From: Mesorhizobium sp. WSM4313
GTDB taxonomy: Bacteria; Pseudomonadota; Alphaproteobacteria; Rhizobiales; Rhizobiaceae
NCBI RefSeq assembly: GCF_002294725.1
Contig: NZ_NSFT01000021.1
Coordinates: 1 to 64,000, forward strand
Direction: 5' to 3'
DNA: 64,000 nucleotides
The translations under genes and the position numbers were made by a program. Every line of letters begins with the position of its first letter. Positions within the stretch are counted from its first letter, which is position 1. This document shows positions 1-9,400 of the stretch, in pieces. The notes under the pieces are model-generated. The model did not search any database. It was not told the DNA's origin and saw nothing but the letters and a program-made list of their open reading frames with translations.

Positions 1-499
1 ACGCAGCGGTGTGAGACGGGCATTCTTGTGGATGTTCATTCGGACCCTCCGATGGATGCTGAAGCGTGGTAACTCCAGTCTCCTCGGTCCGGTCCGAATG
101 GACAACCTCTCGAAAGCTCACACCTAGGATGGGTGCTGCCACGCGGCTCGGACTCAGCGTGCATTATCACGTAAATGTTGAGAGAATGAATGGCGCCGCG
201 AAGGGCAATTCCAGCCGTCCAAAGCGACAGGCGTGTCGCGGCCTCGACATTGCAGTGGCGCTTACCTAACACGGCCTCACACTGCCCTCTAAACGGCCCC
301 GAATTTGAACTGACGGCCCCTGGCCGGTTCATCGGGCAGGTCAAGGGCTAGGTGTAGTACACAGGGCTCATAACTTTCAGTTTCTAGTTGGTACGATGGG
401 CCGTGGACGGTCGATGCAGACTTCAAGATGGCGAACGAAGCTCTCCATGCGTGCGTTGTCGAGGCAAGTGCCTTTGCCATGCTCGCGACTGGAGAGATT
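1..499. other. no gene recognised
   Basis: Both strands are open for short stretches only, and none of the translations has recognisable protein character or a convincing ribosome binding site. The stretch lies downstream of the leftward porin gene. I see no clear terminator hairpin, tRNA or repeat here. Confidence 0.4.
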
Positions 500-1639
500 T
501 CAAAATGAGCCTTGTAAGCGGAGAATGCCGCCGACGCTGTTCGGCTTGCTCGTGCCCTTGACGGCGGTAGGCTCGGCAGGGCCGAGGCCAGAGTTGCCGT
601 AGTGGTCGTAATCGACCTCGGCTGTGACCGTGAAGCCGGGAACGACCATGTAGGCGACGTTTGCAGCCACACCAGCATCCTTGAGCTGATCACCCGAGAC
701 CTGAAGGTTGAACGAAGTTTTCTCGTCAAACTCGTAGGTGGCGCCCGCCCAGAAAGCCCACTGGCCGTTCCAGATTTTGTACGAGCCGCGCCCATGATTG
801 GCAATTGCGCCGTTTGAGTCCTCGTTGAGACTGGCATTGGAACCGTAGCCGAAGAGTCCAAACAGCGACAGCTGGTTTGTGACAGCGACGTCGACGCGGA
901 TCTTGCCGGCAAAAGCTTCGTAATTGCTGTCATAAGCCGCGACGCCGATGATCGAGCCCCAGCCTTGCGTGTATTTCAAGCCGGCGACAACGTGCGGAAT
1001 ATAGCTGTCGATAGTACCGGCTGAGCCCGATCCTTGTTCGAGCGAAATCACAGTCGAAATGCCGTTGCCGGCGTCGAAGTGGTACTGAGCCACGTTGGTG
1101 TCGAAGCCGGCCGACGGAACGAGCATACTATCGAGAACGTTGCCAGCGTAGCTTGCAAACGTATCGAAGGCCGACCCCTCCTTGCCAACTCGCAGGCCTC
1201 CCAGCTCGACCCAGGCAGAAGCCAGTGCGAGGCCGCTGTTGAAATCATAGTTCTGAGGACTGTCATGCGAGTTAGCGCTGTTGCCAAAATTCACCTGGGT
1301 TTCGGTATAGGTCGTCAACGCGCCGAGCTCGGTCTGCTGGCCGGTCCAAGTTTTGAACGTGAAGCGTGTGCTGTTTCGCCAAGTGCCTTGGTCCTCGCCA
1401 GTTCTCACGTCCGAGGTTCTTGCGCTGTCATACGATCGGACGTCACCCAGGCCGATATCGTAACGGACATAGCCGCCGATGCGCAGGCAGGTCTCGGTGT
1501 TGGGAATATAGGAATATCCCGAGCCGAGGACGTCGCAGATCTTGATGTACTCGGCCGGTTCCCGCTCGGCGCCAGCTGCTCGACCGACGGAAATGGTCAT
1601 CAGAGCAGTTAAGCCGAGAAGAGGACTCTTGATGTACAT
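500..1639 (-). CDS. outer-membrane porin, alphaproteobacterial Porin_2 family
   Basis: This encodes a porin of about 379 residues, a beta-barrel that lets small hydrophilic solutes cross the outer membrane. An N-terminal signal peptide (MYIKSPLLGLTALMTISVG, then a cleavage region at AAGAE) is followed by a Porin_2-like start with the paired cysteines of this family (KICDVLG...TCLRIGGYVRYD). Alternating beta-strand segments run to a C-terminal Phe, the usual outer-membrane insertion signal. An in-frame extension to position 1810 exists, but the start at 1639 is preferred because GGAG sits just upstream and the signal peptide begins there. It is monocistronic. The family is common in Rhizobiales; the substrate cannot be told from sequence. 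Confidence 0.85.
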   Translation of the reverse strand: MYIKSPLLGLTALMTISVGRAAGAEREPAEYIKICDVLGSGYSYIPNTETCLRIGGYVRYDIGLGDVRSYDSARTSDVRTGEDQGTWRNSTRFTFKTWTGQQTELGALTTYTETQVNFGNSANSHDSPQNYDFNSGLALASAWVELGGLRVGKEGSAFDTFASYAGNVLDSMLVPSAGFDTNVAQYHFDAGNGISTVISLEQGSGSAGTIDSYIPHVVAGLKYTQGWGSIIGVAAYDSNYEAFAGKIRVDVAVTNQLSLFGLFGYGSNASLNEDSNGAIANHGRGSYKIWNGQWAFWAGATYEFDEKTSFNLQVSGDQLKDAGVAANVAYMVVPGFTVTAEVDYDHYGNSGLGPAEPTAVKGTSKPNSVGGILRLQGSF

Positions 1640-2263
1640 GTCTAGATCTCCATGAAGGAATAAAAAGGATAGAGGCGAAAGAGCAAGCTTTTCCTCTAAA
1701 TTTTGTGCGTGTTGTCTCCAATATGTGGACGCCAAAGCGCTTGACACGAGAGGTGAGCCAGCGTAAAAGCCACATGTACTTATAATAGTGTTTTCTGCTA
1801 GGAGATTCATTATCGTTTACATGTGAAACACTCCGGTCGGACCGCTGCAGCTCTCCGAATAGAGCAGCAAGCGACATGCCAACCTGAAGCGTAGATGCGG
1901 CCGACACCAAAATCGGGCCGACGCGCCTTCGTCTCGCTGGAATCACTTTTTTTGAGGGTCACTGCGAAAAGAAATGTGCGACACGGTTCGCCATGTTCGA
2001 TATGTGACAGTCTCGTTTAACAGCGACGGCTTCCCGTCTGACCGCAACGGAGGCCGCGCCATCCGCTACCGAGAAGGATCACTGCGCGTACGCTCCGCAA
2101 GGGCTGCGCCAGGAACAGAGGGCGTGCACGTCCGAGGCGTCGCATGGTGGCCGCAGCACCTTTTCGCCGCTGTAAGTTCGCCGTGCAGGTACATTGCGCG
2201 GCCGGAAGCGAGAGGGAGCGCACCCTGAAACGGCTGCCTACGGCTCGCCTCGAGTAATTGGCG
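1640..2263. other. intergenic region upstream of the porin and a membrane-protein gene
   Basis: About 620 bases separate the divergent porin and the gene at 2264. The region must hold both promoters, but I cannot assign boxes with confidence. Open frames here (for example 1974-2228 on plus) have basic, low-complexity translations and no start signal, so I do not call a gene. Confidence 0.4.
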
Positions 2264-2677
2264 ATGAACAGTATTCTCGAGAACTTAGTCTCGACGGAAA
2301 GAGCAACGAAAGGAAGCCGCTTGGACGAGCACGATCCGAAGGAAGAACCGATCGAGACCATTTTCCGCAACGGCACAATCACTGCCGTGGGTATCCTGCT
2401 TGCCTTTTCCCTCGGCTTCCTCACTCATTGGGCCGCGAACCCCTTGCCATGGCAACTCTACGATCTGTTCGCCGTAGTGCCGATCCTGCTCGGCATCGCA
2501 CTGCAGATGAGAGCGCTGTCCATGCTGCTCGACATGAGTTCCTTGCGGCGCCCCATCTACGAACGCGCCAATCGCATTTTCATGGTCGGCCTCATCCAGA
2601 CCGCGTGTGGCGTCGGCATGGCCATCTTGGTCGATCTTTTCGGGATATCGGTAGGGGGCACGCTGCCCGGCGCTTGA
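2264..2677 (+). CDS. small integral membrane protein, function unknown
   Basis: This predicted protein of 137 residues has a charged N-terminus (about residues 1-38, rich in Glu, Asp and Lys) and three likely transmembrane segments: around residues 40-60 (TITAVGILLAFSLGFLTH), 65-90 (LYDLFAVVPILLGIAL) and 105-130 (IFMVGLIQTACGVGMAILVD). A TTG two codons upstream is an alternative start. The protein-like composition and evenly spaced hydrophobic segments support a real gene. I do not recognise the family, and the neighbours (a porin and a decayed hemN) do not suggest a role. Confidence 0.6.
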   Translation: MNSILENLVSTERATKGSRLDEHDPKEEPIETIFRNGTITAVGILLAFSLGFLTHWAANPLPWQLYDLFAVVPILLGIALQMRALSMLLDMSSLRRPIYERANRIFMVGLIQTACGVGMAILVDLFGISVGGTLPGA

Positions 2678-3141
2678 CGACAAGCCACACCGCTCTTCGC
2701 TCGAAGCGACGTCAAGCCGGGGAACCTTGTGCACCCCCTAGCGGCGTCCTCCTTTCATCAAATGAGCCGACGTCAGCTTTAGAGCGTCTCGGTGGCTAAA
2801 GCCGGTATGGTTTTTCGGCCGGCAGGGAAGGCCGCTGGCTGGACCTGGATGGCGTCTGAACGAGGCTTGACAGGTCCGTTGCGTCGGACATGAATTTCGC
2901 ATTGCAAAGTTCTTCCGCAGACGCCTCAAGCACACTGCACTGGCGTCACGTACTCAGACGTTGAATGCGGCACCGCACCATCACCTCAGGCGCAACCATG
3001 GCACGCGCGCTCCCCGGCGTGGTTGACCCCATCCTGTCCAAACGAGACTGCGACATAAGCGGGACGCACTGACTTAGGTCAGAGACCAGGACGAGCGCGC
3101 AACGAAAGAATGATGGATGAGCGACGTGGGATGACAGCTCC
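2678..3141. other. intergenic region upstream of hemN remnant
   Basis: About 460 bases with no convincing coding frame. It contains a short dyad at 3069-3082, annotated separately. Nothing else was identified. Confidence 0.35.
3069..3082 (+). promoter_or_regulatory. possible degenerate FixK/FNR anaerobox
   Basis: The dyad CTGAC-TTAG-GTCAG has the geometry of the FNR/FixK box (TTGAY-N4-RTCAA), with the outermost bases changed. It lies about 60 bases upstream of the hemN remnant, a gene class often under FixK control in rhizobia. The match is imperfect and the target gene is broken, so the site may itself be decayed. Confidence 0.3.
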
Positions 3142-4468
3142 TTGCACACCTCAATCCTGACAAAGTACCGGGACCCCCGGCCGCCTTGGTATACCATCTA
3201 TCCGACTGTGCCAGACTTCTCTGCGGCAGTTGGTGCTGACGATTATGAGGAATGGCTGGGGGGCCTCCCGGCCGACGAATCGGTGTCGCTCTATTTCCAC
3301 ATTCCGTTTTGCCGATCCATGTGCTGGTATTGCGGCTTCCCTACCGCGGTCATCCGTCGCAACGGCCCGATCCTTAATTATTTAGCGGTGCTGCGTCAGG
3401 AGATCAGTTTGGTGTCGGAGCAAGTGCGGCAAGGGCTGCCGGTGAGCGATGTGCATTTCGGCGGCGGAACGCCTCACCTTATCGGGCCAGCCGAGCACTT
3501 GGCGCTGATGGAATTTCTACGCCGCCACTTCGCTTTCAGCAAAACTGCTGCGATCGCCGTGGAGATCGATCCCCGAACGTTCACACCGGAAATGGCCGAA
3601 GCCCTGGCAGCTAACGGTGTCAACCGCGCGAGCATCGGATGCAGAGCTTTGATCCCGATGTGCAAAGGCGATCAATCGGATCCAGAGTAAGGTGCAGACG
3701 GCCGCTGCAGTCCAAAATCTCCGCCGGCATGGCGTTGGCCATATCAACTTCGACCTCATCTTCGGTCTACCGAAACAGACTGTGCAGTCCTGCATCCAGA
3801 CCGCGATGGCTGCGGTCGCCATGCGCCCCAACCGGCTTGCGGTGTTCGGATACGCGCATATTCCTTCCGTGATAAAGAATCAGCGCCTAATCGAGCAGGC
3901 AGGTCTACCGGACGGCGATCTTCGCGCCGAACAGGCTGCAACTGTCGCCGAGACACTGGTTGGCGCTGGCTACCGGGAGATCGGGCTCGATCATTTCGCT
4001 CCGCCGGACGACGAACTTGCGCTAGCGCCAGAAGACCGGGCGCCTACGGCGTAATTCGCTGGGATACTCGGCCGATACTTGCAAAACGTGATCGGCTTCG
4101 GCGCGTCGGCTATTGGCCGAGTCCGCGAGGGGTATGTTCAGAACGAAGTAACACGGGATTCTTACGCCCGGCACATCGCAAGTGGACGTCTGGCGACATC
4201 AAAGGGTCACCGTCTGACCGACGATGACCGGGTGCGCGCAGCGATCATCGAGCGACTGATGTGCGATTTGGAGGCCGACGTGCCGACCATCTGTGCCGCC
4301 CACGAAATCGAACCAGCTCGTTTTCTCGATTCAGTTGAGAGTTTGGTGACGCTGGCTGAGGAGGGGATCCTGGACGTCGAAAACGGCTTCATCCGCGTGC
4401 GGCCGGAGCACCGCTTTGTTGTTCGCGCCGTTGCTGCTGCATTCGATGCTTTTCTCGCGAATCGATGA
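3142..4468 (+). pseudogene. hemN: oxygen-independent coproporphyrinogen III dehydrogenase, frameshifted
   Basis: HemN is a radical-SAM enzyme of haem biosynthesis that works under low oxygen. The N-terminal part is in one frame from a TTG at 3142 and has the radical-SAM cysteine motif CRSMCWYC and the HFGGGTPH motif. Near 3637 the similarity moves to a second frame (SFDPDVQR) and near 3670 to a third (VQNLRRHGVGHINFDLIFGLP). Around 4020-4080 the frame changes again before the conserved VIGFGASAIG segment, and the C-terminal HemN domain ends at 4468. At least three or four indels are needed to restore one frame, so the gene is almost certainly inactive. A functional copy would have to be elsewhere in the genome. 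Confidence 0.85.
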
Positions 4469-4702
4469 GTTGAGGCCACGACGCCGAAAGGCATCAGACC
4501 TTGTTTGGCGCTCGTCGGCATGGGCTCTCGCAGAAGACTCCGCAAGCGTATGCAGGGGACTTCCACTTGACGCCGCGTTCACCATCATCTCGCCTGGGTG
4601 CGCGCGAAAGCGCACAACCCGGAGCACGCTGCTCTCGGTGTGAGGCTGTGCTCTGCAAAGCACCGGTGATCCACCCTGTCCCTGGACAGCAGCTTGATGG
4701 CG

Positions 4703-6346
4703 TCATCTTGGAGGACGAGAAAAGATTGTCGAGGTACGGGTACGAATTGCCTCGGTCGTCCGTTCAATCGAAAGCACTGTCTGCGGAGGCACCTCTCCTT
4801 CATGCAGTGACAGGAGATGCTGGGCGACTTCCTTATCTGCTGCGGTGAGTCGATGATTTAGGCGGAGAAAGTCCATCCAGGTGGGGGTGCGGAATGTCTC
4901 CGTCCAAAGTGACGGTGTTTGCAGATTTCGCTGGAGCGTCCAGTTTCGTGCACCGGCACGGCTCTGGACGTGTCGCCGCGTGCGCATGGAGCCCAGAAAG
5001 GCCTCGATATTTTCCTCCGATATCAAATACTCGACCTTGGCCACGATAGGGCCACTTCTGGGTTTCAGATCGAGAGCCACGTCCGGCGGATGAAAAACTG
5101 AACTTTCTTGATCGGTTTCTTCCCAGGGACGGACCGGCAACACGATCCCCGCTGCTGCAACCAGCAACAGAGCGCCTGCGGCGCCCTCCAATGCTGAGGT
5201 CAAGGAATAGTTTTGCGCGACAGAACCCCAGATCCAGCTGCCAGCAGCCATACCGCCTGCGCTCAAGGCGTAGTAAATGGAGAGCGTGCGGCCTACAACC
5301 CACCTTGGGCTTGCCAACTGCACCGACACGTCAATGCCCGTCCAGGTGATAAGCCAACCCGCTCCGCCGAGCGCCAGCGAAATGGCCGCCACAGGAAGCG
5401 ACGATGTAAGGGCAAGGGAGAGGCAACAGACTGCACAAGCCACAGAGGCGAAGGCCACCAGCCTGTTTTGAGACGTGACCTTCCTCAAGAAGCCGTTGCC
5501 CATACCCGCGATGAAAGCACCCATGCCGAAGCCGGCCAATAAGATACCGTAGACAATTGGCCCACTCTTCAACTGATCCCGGACGACGAGGGGGAGCAAC
5601 GCCAGAATGGAGATGCTTGCCAACCCGAAAAGAGCGGCTCGGGCGGTCGCTGCCCTGATCTCCAAAGACATCGCCGTAAAGCGCACTCCGTCATGAATTG
5701 CCGTCGTCATTCTCTCACGAGGGAGAGGCGAAGAGCGGACCTCCCATTTGGTGCGCCATATCGCGCTTATGGGCGCCAGATCACTCACCGCAGCCAAGGC
5801 GAAAGCGGCCAGCGGCCCAAAGACGGCCAGGATCACGCCCCCCAAGGCTGGACCAACGCTGCGCACAATGTTGTATCCGACGGACATAAGCGTCACTGCG
5901 GCCGGAATGTCGCGTTTGTGAAGGATATCGCCGACCGAAGCGTGCCAAGCCGGATCATTCAAGGCAAAGCCGCAGCCGGCCAGGAAACCTAACCCGAGAA
6001 TCAGCCAAGGACTGACAAATCCCAGACCCACAGAAATCATCAGCGTCGTCGACGCCGATGCTATCAGGCAGTGTCCCGCAAACATCACCCACCGGCGGCT
6101 GAAGTTGTCGGCAATGGCTCCGGCGAAAACTGAGAGGAAGAACACCGGCAATGTGGATGCGGCCTGGACGAGTGCCACCATGAGGTCGGACGCTGAAATC
6201 GTTGCCATAAGCCAACTGATGGCGACCGTTTGCACTAGCCAACCGAGGCTGGAAATCTGGGTGGCCGCCCAAATTGAGCGAAACACCTTGTTTCGAAATG
6301 GGGCGAGCGTCTTTGAAACGGGCGGTTGGGGATTTTCGCTCTGCAT
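4703..6346 (-). CDS. MFS transporter of the MFS_3 (EntS-like) family
   Basis: The protein of 547 residues has about 400 residues of multi-pass membrane character: repeated hydrophobic helices and the loop DNFSRRWVMFAGH after the second helix, typical of the major facilitator superfamily. The soluble C-terminal part (about 430-547) carries the pattern seen in the MFS_3/DUF894 subgroup (RRHVQSRAGARNW, then RTPTWMDFLRLNHRLTAADK). Members are proton-driven exporters, some for siderophores such as enterobactin. The substrate is unknown here. No good ribosome binding site is seen before the ATG at 6346. It stands alone, just downstream of the leftward bio operon. Confidence 0.8.
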   Translation of the reverse strand: MQSENPQPPVSKTLAPFRNKVFRSIWAATQISSLGWLVQTVAISWLMATISASDLMVALVQAASTLPVFFLSVFAGAIADNFSRRWVMFAGHCLIASASTTLMISVGLGFVSPWLILGLGFLAGCGFALNDPAWHASVGDILHKRDIPAAVTLMSVGYNIVRSVGPALGGVILAVFGPLAAFALAAVSDLAPISAIWRTKWEVRSSPLPRERMTTAIHDGVRFTAMSLEIRAATARAALFGLASISILALLPLVVRDQLKSGPIVYGILLAGFGMGAFIAGMGNGFLRKVTSQNRLVAFASVACAVCCLSLALTSSLPVAAISLALGGAGWLITWTGIDVSVQLASPRWVVGRTLSIYYALSAGGMAAGSWIWGSVAQNYSLTSALEGAAGALLLVAAAGIVLPVRPWEETDQESSVFHPPDVALDLKPRSGPIVAKVEYLISEENIEAFLGSMRTRRHVQSRAGARNWTLQRNLQTPSLWTETFRTPTWMDFLRLNHRLTAADKEVAQHLLSLHEGEVPPQTVLSIERTTEAIRTRTSTIFSRPPR

Positions 6347-6519
6347 GAGGTATTGCTGGCCTTCGATGAGCGCTGCGATTTGAGCAAGCGGGTCGATACT
6401 TAGACATCGCGGAGCACCGCACGGACCCCAGCTCTATGGAGCTTGCCGGCGACTATTTGCGTATTGAGCCATTCTCATAGTCTCATTCATGAGCAGTCCT
6501 GTGCGCAAGCATTGCTTTG

Positions 6520-7503
6520 CTAAATTCCCACCACAAGCGCGCCGCCGCTGAGACCCGCACCCGCTGCCGCCAAGAGGACTTTCTCGCCAGGCCGAAACGG
6601 CTGCGCCCGATGGGCCAGCGACAATGAGAGCGGGATCGTCGCGGCGGAAGAGTTGCCATATTCGGCGATCGTCTTGACGATCGAGTGATCAGCGATGCCG
6701 AGGTTCCTGCCGACCGCGTCGAAAATGCGCGCATTGGCCTGATGCGGCACGAAACGATCGAGGTCTTGCGGCCTCAGTCGGGCAGCAGTGAGCGCATCTC
6801 TCGAGCAGGCGGTCATCATCTCCACGGCCTTGCTGAATACTTCACGGCCGTCAGTGATCGTCATCCGTGTCTGCGCGAGGTCGAGGTCGGCATGGAACGG
6901 AGTGTTGCTTCCCCCGGCGGGAATCTGGATTAGCCCGTAGCGCGAGCCGTCGGAATCCACCGAAGCGCCGAGAATGCCTCGATCCGGGTCATCGCAAGGA
7001 CTGATCACCATGGCGCCGGCGGCATCGGCAAACAGCACGGCGCTGGCGCGCTCGGCCAAATTGATGCGGTGGCTGAGGATGTTGGCGGCGATGACAAGGC
7101 TCGCTTTGCCGTGCAGGCGGGTGAACCCGTCGGCGAACATCAGCGCATAGATGAAGCCGGCGCAGGCGCCGGTCAGGTCGATCGCTCCGGCGCGGCCTAG
7201 CCCCAGCCGATGTGCGACCAGCGGCGCGCTTGGCGGCAGAAGGTGATCGGGCGTCGACGTGGCGAGCAAGAGTAGACCGACGTCGCCGCGGTCGATACCG
7301 GCATTGGTCAGCGCCATGTCGCCGGCAGAGGCGGCAAGGCCCGACAGCGTGTCTTCGTCTGTTGCCCAGAAGCGCGAGCGAATTCCGGTGCGCCGCTCGA
7401 TCCAGCCGGGCTCAAGCCCGAGCCGGTCTTCGATTTCCGGGTTCTCGACCTTGCGCGTCGGCGCATGATGGCCGAAGCCGAGAACGCGCGACGATAGGTT
7501 CAT
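6520..7503 (-). CDS. bioZ: BioZ, KAS III-like ketosynthase for pimeloyl precursor
   Basis: This is a beta-ketoacyl-ACP synthase III-like protein of 327 residues. The condensing-enzyme triad is visible: Cys in TGACAGF, His in VPHQAN and Asn in EYGNSSAATIPLS. A FabH-like gene as the last gene of a bio operon on a Mesorhizobium symbiosis island is known as bioZ, where it supplies the pimeloyl moiety for biotin. The call rests on that context as well as the fold. Its start overlaps the bioA stop by 4 bp, which implies translational coupling. Confidence 0.88.
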   Translation of the reverse strand: MNLSSRVLGFGHHAPTRKVENPEIEDRLGLEPGWIERRTGIRSRFWATDEDTLSGLAASAGDMALTNAGIDRGDVGLLLLATSTPDHLLPPSAPLVAHRLGLGRAGAIDLTGACAGFIYALMFADGFTRLHGKASLVIAANILSHRINLAERASAVLFADAAGAMVISPCDDPDRGILGASVDSDGSRYGLIQIPAGGSNTPFHADLDLAQTRMTITDGREVFSKAVEMMTACSRDALTAARLRPQDLDRFVPHQANARIFDAVGRNLGIADHSIVKTIAEYGNSSAATIPLSLSLAHRAQPFRPGEKVLLAAAGAGLSGGALVVGI

Positions 7504-8765
7504 GGCCGCGAGCCGAAGCGTTCGCCGGCCTCCTCTATCGCGTCATAGAGCCCGTCCAATTCGTCGCTGGTGATGCAATAGGGCGGCAGAAGATAGAGGA
7601 CATTGCCGAGCGGGCGCACCAACAGGCCGCGCTCAAGGAAAAAAGCGCGCAGTTTTGGCCCGATCTCGGCCAGATAACCGGCTGAGCCGGTGCGTAGGTC
7701 GAGTGCCGCGATGGTGCCGGTTGTCCGGCAGTCGGTGAAATATGGATTGTCCCGGAAGCGTTGCAGCCCCGCGGCCTGCCTCGCGCTCAAGACCGCGATC
7801 CGCTCGGCCACCGGCTCGTCACGCCAGATCTCGACATTGGCAAGTGCTGCCGCGCAGGCGATCGGATTGGCGGTGTAGGAGCTCGAATGGAAAAACGTCT
7901 TCTTGCGATCCTCCGAAAAGTGAGCGTGGAAGATGGCATCGGTGGCGATCGTGGCGGCCAGCGGGATGGTACCACCGGTCAGACCTTTCGAGGTGCACAA
8001 GATGTCGGGCGAGACGGACGCCTGTTCGCAGGCAAACATGGTTCCGGTGCGCCCCCAGCCGGTCATCACTTCATCGGCGATCACGAGCGTGCCGGAGGCT
8101 TCGGCGATCCTCTTCAATTCGGCAAGAACCCAGGCCGGATACATCAGCATGCCGCCGGCGCCAAGCACCAGCGGCTCGACGATCAGCGCGGCTGCGCGCC
8201 GGTCGCGGCTAACGGCCTCGAACCGATCCAGCGTTTCCTGCTCGCGCCCGGCGGCCGGGAAGGGGATGGTGTCGACCTCGAACAGCAAAGGCTCATAGGC
8301 GGCGTTGAAGACGCCACGGGCGCCGACGCTCATCGTGCCGATGGTGTCGCCATGATAGCTGTGCTCCATGACGGCGATGCGCGAACGCGACGCGCCGATG
8401 TTACGGAAATAGCCGAGCGCCATCTTCAGCGCGACTTCGACTGAGGTCGAGCCACTGTCGGAATAGAACACCCGGTGGAGGCCGGCGGGTGCGATGCCTA
8501 CAAGCGCCTCGGCCAGCCGTTCGGCCGGCTCGTGGGTGAAGCCCGCGAAGATGATCTGGTCGAGGCTCGAGGCGGTCGTCTCGATGGCCTTCATGATGCG
8601 GGGGTGGCGATGGCCATGGGTGACGACCCACCAGGAAGAAATCGCATCGAGGATGCGGAAGCCGTCGGCCTTGTGGAGATAGGCGCCTTCAGTCAGCACG
8701 ATTTCAGGGAGCGAGGGCTCTAGCGCGTGCTGCGTGAACGGATGCCAGACTCGAGACTCCGCCAT
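7500..8765 (-). CDS. bioA: adenosylmethionine-8-amino-7-oxononanoate aminotransferase
   Basis: BioA is a PLP-dependent class III aminotransferase that converts KAPA to DAPA, using S-adenosylmethionine as amino donor. The 421-residue protein starts with the BioA-typical VWHPFTQH segment, has the substrate-site SSWWVVTHGH, the cofactor-binding DEVMTGWGRTG, and the PLP lysine in CTSKGLTGG. Length matches the family. It overlaps bioZ by 4 bp and bioD by a single base (TGATG arrangement at 8765), so it is part of one tightly packed transcription unit. Confidence 0.95.
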   Translation of the reverse strand: MAESRVWHPFTQHALEPSLPEIVLTEGAYLHKADGFRILDAISSWWVVTHGHRHPRIMKAIETTASSLDQIIFAGFTHEPAERLAEALVGIAPAGLHRVFYSDSGSTSVEVALKMALGYFRNIGASRSRIAVMEHSYHGDTIGTMSVGARGVFNAAYEPLLFEVDTIPFPAAGREQETLDRFEAVSRDRRAAALIVEPLVLGAGGMLMYPAWVLAELKRIAEASGTLVIADEVMTGWGRTGTMFACEQASVSPDILCTSKGLTGGTIPLAATIATDAIFHAHFSEDRKKTFFHSSSYTANPIACAAALANVEIWRDEPVAERIAVLSARQAAGLQRFRDNPYFTDCRTTGTIAALDLRTGSAGYLAEIGPKLRAFFLERGLLVRPLGNVLYLLPPYCITSDELDGLYDAIEEAGERFGSRP

Positions 8766-9400
8766 CAGTCGCCTCCGGCAATCATGGCCAGGTCGAAGCC
8801 GGAAATCATTGCATCTCTCAACGTTTCACCCGTCAGCGGACCGAGGTGCGGCAGCCTGCCCAGCTGCGGCACGCCGCCGAATTCCACGATTGTCCTTTGT
8901 GTATCGGCCACCTCTTCGCCAATGAAGGCAATGCCGATGAGCGGGATGGAGCGGGCTCTCAGGGCCTCGATCGACAACAGCGTATGATTGATGGTGCCAA
9001 GCGCGGTGCGGGCGCACAGTATGACCGGCAGCCGCCATTGTTCGAATATGTCAATGAACCTTGTCTGTCGATTGAGCGGCACCATCAGCCCGCCGGCGCC
9101 TTCGATGACGAGCGGTGTCGGCAGGACCGGAAATGAAAGATCGTCGGCCTCGATCGCGACGCCGTCGATTTCGGCTGATCGATGCGGCGACAGCGGCATC
9201 GTCAGTCGATAGACTTCGGGCAGCACGCGTCCGTCGGGCAAGCCGGAAAGCCGGGCGACGACCTCGCTGTCGGTCTCCTCGTTGAGGCCCGATTGCACCG
9301 GCTTCCAGTAGAAGCCGTCGAGCAGCCCGGCAAGTCCGGCCGAAAACACTGTCTTGCCAATTCCAGTGTCTGTTCCGGTGACGACGATGCGTTTGGTCAT
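8765..9400 (-). CDS. bioD: dethiobiotin synthetase
   Basis: BioD makes the ureido ring of dethiobiotin from DAPA, CO2 and ATP. The 211-residue protein opens with the P-loop GTDTGIGKT (residues 9-17). The catalytic-loop segment WKPVQSG and the VEGAGGLMVPL-like motif (IEGAGGLMVPL) are present. Size is slightly short but within the family range. It sits between bioF (4 bp overlap) and bioA (1 bp overlap). Confidence 0.95.
   Translation of the reverse strand: MTKRIVVTGTDTGIGKTVFSAGLAGLLDGFYWKPVQSGLNEETDSEVVARLSGLPDGRVLPEVYRLTMPLSPHRSAEIDGVAIEADDLSFPVLPTPLVIEGAGGLMVPLNRQTRFIDIFEQWRLPVILCARTALGTINHTLLSIEALRARSIPLIGIAFIGEEVADTQRTIVEFGGVPQLGRLPHLGPLTGETLRDAMISGFDLAMIAGGD

Noticed and set aside
1443..1946. 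167-codon minus-strand frame overlapping the porin start
   Set aside because: Shadow of the porin 5' end and its leader; the translation is not protein-like.
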